Positions 7,127 to 14,518 of a DNA stretch of 64,000 bases are shown here, in pieces. The position numbers and the translations under genes are program-made. The notes under the pieces were generated by a model. It saw only the letters and a list, made by a program, of their open reading frames with translations. It made no database searches and was not told where the DNA came from. This DNA comes from Hellea sp965224755 (lineage in GTDB: Bacteria > Pseudomonadota > Alphaproteobacteria > Caulobacterales > Maricaulaceae). Within the stretch, counting starts at the first letter, position 1. Each line of letters begins with the position of its first letter. Location: positions 1,860,001-1,924,000 of the forward strand of contig OZ245061.1 of the NCBI GenBank assembly GCA_965224755.1, read 5' to 3'.

Positions 7127-8254
7127 CTATGTCTTCCGGCGCCGGAAAAATCTCATCAAGGGGCGCTCAATCAAGCGGTAGGACAACGCCGCAACGCCGA
7201 CACTTATAATGATGGCCAAAATTGCAAACAAGATATTGTCCCAGGCCCCCGGCCCTCCGAGTTGCACCGCATTCTTCACATTTCCAGGCAAGCGAGGTAA
7301 TAAAATGGCATAGAGACGGCGTAGCCCGACAAGCACGATGTAATGTGTCAGATAAAGAGAATAAGACCAATTTCCGAGTTGTGAGAGCCATCGCGGGATA
7401 CGGGCTTTGCCCTGCACTTCCAGCACACTCCATCCATAAATTATGGCGGCAAACGGCAGCGTAAAAATCATAACACGTGACGGCGTGATCGACCCGGTCG
7501 AGAGCTGTGGGAAAAACATAAACCCTATGATCACTGCAATAAGGCCAAGGCTCAAAATGAGCTTTGGCATGACATGGCGGCCTTTAATAAAGGCCAACCC
7601 GGTTAAGGCTCCTGCGATGAATTCCAGATTGAGCGGTGATGCAAAAAGTTCAGCATAGTTACGGGCATAGGCCGGTGCGCCAAAAATAGAGGCCCCTAAA
7701 ACCGTAAATCCTACCCATATGAGTAAAAGCCAAACCCATATACGCCTCGGACAAAAGAGCAGAAGCGCAAACACACAGTAAAAAAACATCTCATGAATCA
7801 GCGACCACCCCAATCCCAGAATCGGCGCACTCTCTTGCGGAATTAACAATAGAGACCTTACCGCATAGCCCATAGCTTCGCCTGGCCCGGCCACCCGGTC
7901 AGGCGCAGCCGGAATGCCATAAGCGACCCAAAAATAAGCCACCATAAAGCCTGCCCAAACCCACCAGAGCGGAAAAATCCTCGTGATACGCGCCCATAGA
8001 AATTTGCCGACATCCTGCGCGGAACGTCCGGCCCCTTGGGTAACATAGACCATAATAAAACCGGAAATTACAAAGAAAAGATCAACTCCGGCCCAACCCT
8101 GATCCCATAATCCGGAGACCAGCGCTCTATCGGCAAGCCCCGCTCCAATTATCTGGCGCTGAAACTCGGCGATATGAAAAAATAAGACCAGTATGGCCGC
8201 AATACCGCGTAGAGCTTGAACGGAATTTAGAGCTTTAAGTACACGTCTCGACAT
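7127..8254 (-). CDS. Acyltransferase 3 family membrane protein (OafA-like)
   Basis: An integral membrane O-acyltransferase of about 375 residues with roughly ten hydrophobic segments. The N-terminus has the family pattern NSVQALRGIAAILVLFFHI, containing the conserved Arg and His. Further motifs are GVDLFFVISGFIM and WSLIHEMFFY with its conserved Glu. Members transfer acyl groups to periplasmic or surface carbohydrates; the acceptor cannot be read here. The start at 8254 is chosen because SRRVLKALNSVQ fits the family; an upstream ATG (8275) and TTG (8287) are possible. It is a single gene with no glycan cluster around it. The 327-base gap before BLUF is described at the tandem repeat entry. 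Confidence 0.9.
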   Translation of the reverse strand: MSRRVLKALNSVQALRGIAAILVLFFHIAEFQRQIIGAGLADRALVSGLWDQGWAGVDLFFVISGFIMVYVTQGAGRSAQDVGKFLWARITRIFPLWWVWAGFMVAYFWVAYGIPAAPDRVAGPGEAMGYAVRSLLLIPQESAPILGLGWSLIHEMFFYCVFALLLFCPRRIWVWLLLIWVGFTVLGASIFGAPAYARNYAELFASPLNLEFIAGALTGLAFIKGRHVMPKLILSLGLIAVIIGFMFFPQLSTGSITPSRVMIFTLPFAAIIYGWSVLEVQGKARIPRWLSQLGNWSYSLYLTHYIVLVGLRRLYAILLPRLPGNVKNAVQLGGPGAWDNILFAILAIIISVGVAALSYRLIERPLMRFFRRRKT

Positions 8255-8292
8255 AAAGCTTGTTATCAGACACATAAAAAGGTGCAAGCGCT

Positions 8293-8318
8293 CCTACATA
8301 TCAAACCTACATATCAAA
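8293..8318. repeat. Perfect tandem 13-mer in the gap before the BLUF gene
   Basis: CCTACATATCAAA occurs twice head to tail. It is the only structure seen in the 8255-8581 gap besides an AT-rich stretch before the BLUF gene. A tandem 13-mer between two divergent genes may be a regulator binding site, but no known consensus fits. Confidence 0.5.
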
Positions 8319-8581
8319 GGATAGAAGATTAACCCTACAGGGCATCATTCTAAATATTTGCATTTAAAGTGTCCGGATTACGCGCCGCAAAAAGTTACAA
8401 CCCGGCCTGAAATTTCCGGTCTGTCCGTTCGTATAATGTTGAAACAGTTTTTCAACTCCCCGATTAAGTCATTCGAGCTGTTTCGTAAATTTTACATACG
8501 GCTACATGCTTTCTTAAACCTTCGTCCTTATATCAGCGTTATCACTGTGGGACCGATAATAATAATAAGGTTGGGGGAACC

Positions 8582-9001
8582 ATGGTCTATCAACTCATCT
8601 ATACAAGCTCGGCTACTGAGGCCTTAAATGACGCCGCTATGCGCGAGCTCGCTATGAGCGCTAATTACCGCAATGCCGAGATTGGCATTACAGGGATGTT
8701 GCTCTTTAATGAAGGCTCGATTTTGCAAGTCCTTGAGGGCGAAGAAACTGCCGTCAAAATGCTCTTTGAATTTATCAAGAATGATACCCGCCATACAGGC
8801 GCGATGGTCTTGATTGAACGCAGTAGTGAAAAGCGCGAATTTTCAAAGTGGTTTATGGGCTACCGTAATGTCACAGATGCCGGAAATGGTGAGGCGTTAT
8901 TCAAGCTTACACAAGAATCATTGCGTGATATTTTACCGCCTGTACCTACGCCTGAACTGGCAGCGCTTACCCGCACATATGCCCGCGTGAGCGGGCTCTA
9001 G
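8582..9001 (+). CDS. BLUF-domain blue-light sensor protein
   Basis: A 139-residue protein made of one BLUF domain (blue light sensing using FAD) and a short helical tail. The residues that form the flavin hydrogen-bond network are present: Y7 in LIYTSS, N31 in YRNAEIGITGMLLF and Q49 in ILQVLEG, with W90/M92 in KWFMGYRN at the C-terminal switch strand. No effector domain is attached, so it must signal by protein contact, as short BLUF proteins do. GGGGGAACC before the ATG serves as ribosome binding site. Neighbours give no hint of the partner; the next gene downstream is a periplasmic protein of unknown role. Confidence 0.93.
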   Translation: MVYQLIYTSSATEALNDAAMRELAMSANYRNAEIGITGMLLFNEGSILQVLEGEETAVKMLFEFIKNDTRHTGAMVLIERSSEKREFSKWFMGYRNVTDAGNGEALFKLTQESLRDILPPVPTPELAALTRTYARVSGL

Positions 9002-9159
9002 CTTTAAGAATTAATTCGCCCAAAAGGAGAATTGGTTTCGCGCTCTTCGCAAAAGTACATAGGCTGACCGGGTAATAGGGAGCCTATCATGAAAAATATC
9101 TAGCTTTTGCCTTTCTTGGAACTGCACTCCTCATACCAACATCTGCCTATGGCCAAAAT

Positions 9160-9825
9160 ATGGACGAAATCGTGGTCACTGGCACACGCATTTCTAATAC
9201 GGTAGAATTTGACGAAGACAGTACACCCGGACTTTTCCTCGAAAAACGTGGAGATTACCTTCTGCTTGAAGTCCGCATAGAGAATGACTCCCGCGAGCTC
9301 ACAACGCGCCTAAAGGAAATTAATGTAGCGGTTCAGGATTTTATGACCGCTGCCCGGGCCAACCCGGATATTACGCTTAGCATTGTCGATGATAATGATT
9401 TTGTTCGCCCTTTAACTCAGGAAAATTTCAGCGATGGTTTTCGCGGCGGGGTGAGGCCCGACACATCGGTCGCCACGCTAAAAGTCAAAACCGCCATTCC
9501 TGACAAAGTTGAAGACTCGTATAAACTGGCTACATTGCTCAGTGAGTTTGTTGATAGTATTGAAGAAAAAGACAGAACAAAAATCCAGACCTATAACGAC
9601 ATTTCCGTCAGCGTGGTTAATCCTTATCAATATCGCGGCGAGCTTATCAAATTGGTCGTAAGTGAAGTGAACGCCATAACCGATAGCCTAGGGCCGGAAT
9701 ATCGCGCCGTAATCGTGGGGCTGGATAAAGACCTGCGCTGGGTGCGCAGCGGCGATCTCAACCTCGCCTTCTACTTACCTTATAGCTACAATATCATCCC
9801 CGATACACTGCATTCCTACCGCTAG
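9160..9825 (+). CDS. Protein with TonB-box-like N-terminus, export signal out of frame
   Basis: The open frame gives 221 residues starting MDEIVVTGTRI, the motif usually found at the plug start of TonB-dependent receptors, here followed by a small soluble domain with no barrel. No family is named with confidence. An ATG at 9089 is followed by a good signal peptide (KYLAFAFLGTALLIPTSAYG) that is in frame with this protein only if one A is added to the A5 run at 9092-9096. The intact gene is therefore probably 9089-9825, with an exported 24-residue-longer product. As read, the 9089 frame stops at its fifth codon. See findings. Confidence 0.7.
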   Translation: MDEIVVTGTRISNTVEFDEDSTPGLFLEKRGDYLLLEVRIENDSRELTTRLKEINVAVQDFMTAARANPDITLSIVDDNDFVRPLTQENFSDGFRGGVRPDTSVATLKVKTAIPDKVEDSYKLATLLSEFVDSIEEKDRTKIQTYNDISVSVVNPYQYRGELIKLVVSEVNAITDSLGPEYRAVIVGLDKDLRWVRSGDLNLAFYLPYSYNIIPDTLHSYR

Positions 9826-9949
9826 GCAAAAGTCTCGGCATAGCCATTAGGCACATCGCCCTTTTATAAACCAGCATGCCCGCCATCTTGTCATGCAGGG
9901 TCTGGTATTGTTGCGTCCATAAGACCATCATGTAATGATGTTGCGACAT
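9794..9949 (-). pseudogene. Possible remnant of an RDD-family membrane protein
   Basis: A 51-codon minus-strand frame starts at an ATG preceded by GGGAGCGAG. Residues 8-29 (MVLWTQQYQTLHDKMAGMLVYK-like, split here for length) recall the C-terminal end of RDD proteins, where a Thr/Ala-Leu-His-Asp-Lys-x-Ala-Gly-x-x-Val motif is typical. The rest of the domain is missing and the frame overlaps the previous gene by 32 bases. It is best read as a decayed fragment or chance similarity. The remainder of 9826-10024 contains nothing else that can be supported. Confidence 0.25.
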
Positions 9950-10024
9950 GTCTCGCTCCCACTATTTGGCTTAAATTAGTGAGGAGGCGCGTAAATGCGT
10001 TTAATATTCTTAGTTAACACCCAT

Positions 10025-10825
10025 TTATAGATTTTGAAGTACGCCCTGCATGTAAGTCACCGCGTGGCCGGAAATTGTCAGGCGGTCAGTCCCGACATCC
10101 AACCACAGCACTCCGCCCCGCGCAGAGGCTTGATAAGCTTTAAGTTTGGGCTGCCCAAGCCGCGCGGCCCAATAAGGGCCAATGGCGGCATGGGCTGAGC
10201 CTGTAACCGGGTCTTCGTCAATCCCTTGGGCAGGCACGAAAAAGCGGGACACGCAATCATACTCGCCTTTGCCCTCCATATCCCCTTGAGCGGTAATACC
10301 GACGCCGTGATCCGAAAGCGGAATGATTTTGGACATATCCAGTTTTATATTGCGAACATCTTCGGCGTTTTCAAAGACGAGATAAAGATTATGCCCCGCC
10401 ATAAATGCACTCTCCAAGGCTGCCGGGAAAGCAGCCCGCATAGCCTCTGTTATATCCGTCGGAACGGCTTTGGATATAGGCGCGTCCAGAACATAAAGCC
10501 CGTCTTTGATATCAACGGAAAGCCGCCCGATCATCGTCTCAAACGCGAAAGGCGGGGTCAGGCCATATTCTGCCGCCAAAACATGGGCCGTTGCCACAGT
10601 CGCATGACCACAAAACTCAATCTCAACCGTAGGCGTAAACCAACGCAGTTTGAAATGGTCACCCACAGGAACAACATAAGCCGTCTCGGAGAGATTATTC
10701 TCCATCGCAATTTGCTGCATCATTTCATCAGGCAGAAAAGCGCCGAGCTTCATCACCGCCGCCGGATTGCCGGTAAACAGGTTTTCCGCAAAGGCATCAA
10801 CTTGGTAGAATGTATAGGGAATCAT
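10025..10825 (-). CDS. PhzF family isomerase/epimerase-like protein
   Basis: A 266-residue PhzF-like protein (diaminopimelate-epimerase fold). The N-terminal signature QVDAFAENLFTGNPAAVM and the catalytic Glu in NNLSETAYV are present, as are IEFCGHATVATAHVL and DPVTGSAHAAIGPYWA. Despite the name, most genomic homologues are not phenazine enzymes and their substrates are unknown; no phenazine genes are nearby. The ATG at 10825 is chosen because the protein then starts MIPYTFYQVDAF as in relatives; the earlier in-frame ATG at 10840 falls inside the adjacent inverted repeat. It follows the lipoprotein hydrolase on the same strand across a repeat element. Confidence 0.9.
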   Translation of the reverse strand: MIPYTFYQVDAFAENLFTGNPAAVMKLGAFLPDEMMQQIAMENNLSETAYVVPVGDHFKLRWFTPTVEIEFCGHATVATAHVLAAEYGLTPPFAFETMIGRLSVDIKDGLYVLDAPISKAVPTDITEAMRAAFPAALESAFMAGHNLYLVFENAEDVRNIKLDMSKIIPLSDHGVGITAQGDMEGKGEYDCVSRFFVPAQGIDEDPVTGSAHAAIGPYWAARLGQPKLKAYQASARGGVLWLDVGTDRLTISGHAVTYMQGVLQNL

Positions 10826-10830
10826 TTGAT

Positions 10831-10961
10831 CTTCTCCCATGGGGAGAAGGTGGGCGCGTAGCGCTCGGATGAGGGGCTAGAAACTCTCAATGTGGCACTC
10901 CCTCTTAACATCTGTCCCCTCACCACCCCTTCGGGGCACCCTCTCCCTATGGGAGAGGGAA
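10831..10961. repeat. Paired intergenic palindromic repeat, family 1
   Basis: Two oppositely oriented units (10831-10876 and 10914-10961) share the pattern CTTCTCCC-ATGG-GGGAGAAGG-type palindrome plus a GATGAGGGG / CCCCTCACC tail. The same unit pair recurs at 21219-21354 and 22910-23028. It fills the space between the hydrolase stop and the PhzF start. Such REP-like pairs are widespread in alphaproteobacterial intergenic DNA. Confidence 0.75.
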
Positions 10962-10962
10962 A

Positions 10963-11838
10963 TCAACGGCAATAATCCCCGCCCGTTTTTGGTAGGCCGT
11001 CAATAAAACGGATGACATCCGCTTTTAAATCCGCTTTGCCATCAAAAAACTTGGACATAACCCGGACTGCACCCGTGTGGTCCATGCCTTCATAAATTTT
11101 GACTTCGGCCTGTCCGCCGCGCGCGATGATTTTCTTAGCGAGGTCTTGCGAATTTTGCGGATAAACTGTGGTGTCCTTTGCCCCGTGGCCGAAAAACAGC
11201 GGCGGCGTTGACCCAGTGACATTATTGAGCGGCGCATCAGTTCCGGTAAACCGATCCGGGAAAATCGTGATATAAGGTTCTTTCTTGAGCGCAACTATTC
11301 CCGTCGGCCCGGACAGGCTGACCACGCCGGCAATACGCCCGCAAAGATCAACATTTTCCTTGGCCAGGTAGCTTTTATCCAAGACCGTCATCAGCATATT
11401 ATAGGCCCCAGCAGAATGCCCCATCACGACAAGGCGGCGATCCGGATATTGTTTGGCAGCAAAGCCAATCGCCTTGGCCGTATCCTCGATCATCATCGGG
11501 TAGCGGGCCTCGGGATAGAGCCGGTAATTGGGAACAACCACATCAAAGCCCTCTACGGTAAAGCCTTGAGCGAGGAATTTATAAATATCCTTATTACCCT
11601 CGCTCCATGACCCGCCATGGATAAAGACCAGCACAGGCGCATTCGCGCGAGGCTTATCTGCTTTATAGATATCCAATTTCTGCCGGGGTAGTTCGCCATA
11701 GCTGATATCTTTGGCTTTAGAGAAACTGCCCGACGGCGTAATTCCATTAAGCAGGGCCACAGGGGCGCAGGCGGCCAAAGCCACCAGTGCCAATACGCCG
11801 CCGGAAATGACGCGCACTATCAATTTTCGCTTTAACAA
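10963..11838 (-). CDS. Alpha/beta hydrolase lipoprotein (esterase-like)
   Basis: An alpha/beta hydrolase of the BD-FAE/Hormone-sensitive-lipase-like type. FIHGGSW forms the oxyanion-hole HGG motif, GHSAGAY is the nucleophile elbow with the catalytic Ser, and AKD plus a DH near the C-terminus supply the acid and His. The N-terminus, starting at a TTG (11838) that overlaps the end of the upstream methyltransferase by seven bases, gives KRK, a hydrophobic stretch and a LAAC lipobox, so the protein is probably a lipoprotein. A longer in-frame reading to 11922 overlaps the methyltransferase and is unlikely. Substrate unknown; it is translationally linked with the ArsM-like gene. Confidence 0.85.
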   Translation of the reverse strand: MLKRKLIVRVISGGVLALVALAACAPVALLNGITPSGSFSKAKDISYGELPRQKLDIYKADKPRANAPVLVFIHGGSWSEGNKDIYKFLAQGFTVEGFDVVVPNYRLYPEARYPMMIEDTAKAIGFAAKQYPDRRLVVMGHSAGAYNMLMTVLDKSYLAKENVDLCGRIAGVVSLSGPTGIVALKKEPYITIFPDRFTGTDAPLNNVTGSTPPLFFGHGAKDTTVYPQNSQDLAKKIIARGGQAEVKIYEGMDHTGAVRVMSKFFDGKADLKADVIRFIDGLPKTGGDYCR

Positions 11839-12998
11839 CAGCTGCTCTTCTGGCTTGGATCGGTGGTGAGTTTGGGCGCGCCTTTTTTGGTTTCCTGCGG
11901 ATCGCGGCGGCGAACCGCGCAATCTGCCGGCCAGTCAATGCGCTCGGACACGGGAACGGACGGCTCCACAGTATAGAACATATCTTCGTAAGGTTCCTTC
12001 TGCATCAGCTTGAAAGTCTTTTCGCAAACGGCAGAACGTTCGCCGCGCATAAAGACATGGCCGTCATCATCCTGCACATTGCGCCATGGGCCTTTGTAAA
12101 TCAGCGCTTGGTTCTTCTCCAGACATTCGCCTTGCTTGCCCTTAAAAGCGAGGTAAGTCGCGGAGCGATATTCGATGCCTTCGACAATCTGCCAAGGCTC
12201 GTCTTCAAATTTATCGAGGGTAATGCCGTGAAATCCTGCCTCTTCAAGCGCGGTGATAAAACCGTTTTCAGTCAAGGCGCCGGAAATACAGCCCGACCAT
12301 AGCCGCGCATCTTTTTTAAGCGCTTCGGGACTGTCTTCATCGGAAATAATATCAGACACGGCGACACGCCCGCCGATTTTTAACACACGAAACATTTCAG
12401 CAAAGAGTTGCTTCTTCTTGGAGTCCGAGACGAGGTTGAGCACACAATTGGACACAATCACGTCCACTGAATTATCAGCAATCATGGTCATCTCGGATTT
12501 CATGCGCAGAATTTCTGCTTCCATCCGCTCCATATCGCCCGCGTTTTTAACCGGGTTCTTAGCCAGCCAGTCATTAAGCCCATCCAGATCAAGCTTCAAA
12601 TCTTCGATATGGCCGCGCCGAAACTCGACATTGGCATAGCCGACGCGCTTGGCGATGACGGGCGCATTAGCCCGGGCCAGATCGAGCATATCATCGGTCA
12701 TATCAACGCCAATAACTTTGCCTTCGGGCCCGACAATCTGCGACGCGATAAAACAAATCTTGCCGCCGCCCGAGCCAAGATCAAGCACGGTCTCGCCTTC
12801 CCTCACATAGCGCGACGGGTCACCGCATCCATAATCACGATCAAGCACCTCTTGCGGGATAATCTTCAGATATTGCGGGTCATAATCAATCGGGCAGCAC
12901 AAAGCCGCCTCAACCGCATTCGCCCCCGCCGCATAACGCTCCTGCACATCATCGCGCACATCAGCATTGGTCGCGTCGACATCTGTTAAGTCATCCAT
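11832..12998 (-). CDS. arsM: ArsM-like arsenite S-adenosylmethionine methyltransferase
   Basis: A 388-residue class I methyltransferase. SAM-binding motif I is VLDLGSGGGK (71-80). The cysteines expected for arsenite-binding ArsM are at comparable places: C34/C35 in ALCCPIDYD, C58 in DYGCGDPSRY, C185 in SNCVLNLV and C237 in SGCISG. Compared with typical ArsM, about 35 extra residues (near 138-172) sit between IEDLKL and NSVDVIVSNC, and the C-terminal extension ends in SSCC (C387, C388). ArsM converts trivalent arsenic to methylated, partly volatile forms. No arsR, arsB or arsC is near. A short palindrome 50 bases upstream could be an operator. Its substrate is inferred from cysteines only. Confidence 0.8.
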   Translation of the reverse strand: MDDLTDVDATNADVRDDVQERYAAGANAVEAALCCPIDYDPQYLKIIPQEVLDRDYGCGDPSRYVREGETVLDLGSGGGKICFIASQIVGPEGKVIGVDMTDDMLDLARANAPVIAKRVGYANVEFRRGHIEDLKLDLDGLNDWLAKNPVKNAGDMERMEAEILRMKSEMTMIADNSVDVIVSNCVLNLVSDSKKKQLFAEMFRVLKIGGRVAVSDIISDEDSPEALKKDARLWSGCISGALTENGFITALEEAGFHGITLDKFEDEPWQIVEGIEYRSATYLAFKGKQGECLEKNQALIYKGPWRNVQDDDGHVFMRGERSAVCEKTFKLMQKEPYEDMFYTVEPSVPVSERIDWPADCAVRRRDPQETKKGAPKLTTDPSQKSSCC

Positions 12999-13049
12999 GA
13001 TAAAACCTCGTTAGAATCCAGCCGTTGATAACCCTTTTAAAGCATTATT

Positions 13050-13064
13050 CAAATGACGGATTTG
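13050..13064. promoter_or_regulatory. Candidate operator upstream of the ArsM-like gene
   Basis: CAAAT-GACGG-ATTTG is a perfect 5+5 palindrome with a 5-base centre, partly extended by TTC/GAA outside. It lies 52-66 bases before the methyltransferase start. It might bind a dimeric repressor, but it is short and matches no named consensus. Apart from this and the 19-bp repeat at 13264, the gap 12999-13325 is AT-rich and holds no gene that can be supported. Confidence 0.25.
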
Positions 13065-13263
13065 TGAAAAGCTATTGACCCAGCTTGTCTTCTTCCTTGC
13101 ACCAAGCAATCATGGAATCAAATAAGCAGCAAGGAAAAACGGGATAGCAAATATCAATGTCAGACGAGATTTCATAAAGAGTAGCAATTTTCACGACCAC
13201 ACTTGTAGTCTATTAGCGTTGAAATATCTACAAAAAAGAATTTTGATTAAAAAATCATGCAAG

Positions 13264-13282
13264 CAACTTAGCAAAAATAAAG
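13264..13282. repeat. Left copy of a 19-bp direct repeat flanking the dehydrogenase
   Basis: CAACTTAGCAAAAATAAAG is identical to 14528-14546, which encodes the last residues of the phosphate transporter. The left copy is non-coding. Duplication of a gene's 3' end on the far side of a segment is what insertion into that end would leave. Confidence 0.7.
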
Positions 13283-13325
13283 ACCCGTTAAATGGCCTTG
13301 CAAAAGAGGGCCGCGTGAGACCATA

Positions 13326-13451
13326 ATGAAATCGATGAACTTTACCATAAAATGGCAGGAAGTTGGGGCGCTGGTTATGGCGAGTATTATTATAGGAGGG
13401 GCGACTCTCCACTTAGCCACAAAAATAAAAAATAAAATTAAACATGACTAG
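13326..13451 (+). CDS. 41-residue putative single-pass membrane protein
   Basis: An ATG frame of 41 codons encodes a short polar start, one hydrophobic helix (about residues 12-30, VGALVMASIIIGGATLHL) and a strongly basic tail (KIKNKIKHD). Its stop overlaps the start of the dehydrogenase (ATGACTAG), which favours coupled translation. The ribosome binding site is weak. No family is recognised; a leader-peptide role or a real micro-membrane protein are both possible. Confidence 0.4.
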   Translation: MKSMNFTIKWQEVGALVMASIIIGGATLHLATKIKNKIKHD

Positions 13452-14490
13452 AATGCAACAACTAACATTCATTCGCGCGGGACAATTTGAATGGCACGAC
13501 GTTCTAAAGCCTCGGATAAACGGCTCAGGGGAAGCCATCGTTAGGCCTCTTGCTGTCACCAGATGCGATCTGGATTTATATATTGCACGGGGAGATTATC
13601 CAACTCACGAATCCTTCGCATTTGGCCACGAAATAGCCGGCGAGGTCATCGAAATTGGGGATAAGGTTACAACGGTTAAGCCCGGAGACCGGGTTATCGT
13701 GCCTTTTCAAATAAATTGCGGCACATGCGATATGTGCAATCGCGGATTTACAAATGCCTGCACTTCGGTTCCCTCTTATTCTGCTTATGGACTTGCACTA
13801 AGTTCGGGTAAGGAATGGGGCGGCGGCCTTAGTGATTATGTTCATGTGCAATATGCAGATTCTATGCTCGTAAAAATTCCAAACGGTTTATCTCTAACCG
13901 CCGCTGCCGCCATGTCGGATAACGGCATAGATGGATACCGCGCCGTCGCTCAGCCTTTAGAGCAACGACCCGGTGCCAATGTCCTAATTGTGGGCGGTCT
14001 CGCGCAAAGCGTCGGTCTTTTTGCTGTTCAAACAGCCGTCGCGATGGGGGCAAAAAAAGTTGTTTATTGTGACTTCGACGAAGCCCGCCTCTTAGCCGCA
14101 AGAGGCCTTGGGGCAGATGCGCGGAAAGTCGAATACACCAGCAACCTGCCGCCTCAAGAGCAATTTCCAATTGTTGTTGACGTATCTGCTTTAGCTAACG
14201 GCATGGCTTTCGCACTGCGCTCAACGGCACCTTGCGGGCATTGCACAAGCGTTTCCGCGCCAATGGATCAAGGGGACCCTCTCCCCCTACGGCAAATGTA
14301 TATGAAAGGGGCGACGCTCGATATAAGCAGAGTTCATGCACGCGGGCAATTAGACCAAGCTCTAAATTGCATATCCTGCGACGGCCTCGACCCCGACTTA
14401 GTTATCTCCCGTCAACTAAGCTTTCGCGACGCTGCAGACGCCATGGCCGATAGCGATATCAAGACTGTTTTTATGCGCGAAGAAAGTTAG
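13444..14490 (+). CDS. Zinc-dependent alcohol dehydrogenase (MDR family)
   Basis: A 348-residue medium-chain dehydrogenase/reductase. The catalytic zinc region is seen as RCDLD and FGHEIAGEV, the structural zinc lobe as CGTCDMCNRGFTNAC with four cysteines. A Rossmann part follows (NVLIVGGLAQSVGLFAVQ), with D/E residues after VVYCDFD suggesting NAD preference. Substrate cannot be read. Codon use is more AT-rich than in neighbours, and the gene together with a small overlapping upstream frame lies between two identical 19-bp sequences, so it may be a recent arrival. It converges on the phosphate transporter gene. Confidence 0.9.
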   Translation: MTRMQQLTFIRAGQFEWHDVLKPRINGSGEAIVRPLAVTRCDLDLYIARGDYPTHESFAFGHEIAGEVIEIGDKVTTVKPGDRVIVPFQINCGTCDMCNRGFTNACTSVPSYSAYGLALSSGKEWGGGLSDYVHVQYADSMLVKIPNGLSLTAAAAMSDNGIDGYRAVAQPLEQRPGANVLIVGGLAQSVGLFAVQTAVAMGAKKVVYCDFDEARLLAARGLGADARKVEYTSNLPPQEQFPIVVDVSALANGMAFALRSTAPCGHCTSVSAPMDQGDPLPLRQMYMKGATLDISRVHARGQLDQALNCISCDGLDPDLVISRQLSFRDAADAMADSDIKTVFMREES

Positions 14491-14518
14491 ATTCAGGCGA
14501 TAGTGTTTTTACTAAATA

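Noticed and set aside
9989..10030. 11-codon plus-strand frame after a strong GAGGAGG site
   Set aside because: Too short, ends at once and has no downstream gene on that strand.
13191..13412. Minus-strand frame of 73 codons in the ArsM-dehydrogenase gap
   Set aside because: No ribosome binding site or recognisable features, and it overlaps the better supported small membrane frame.
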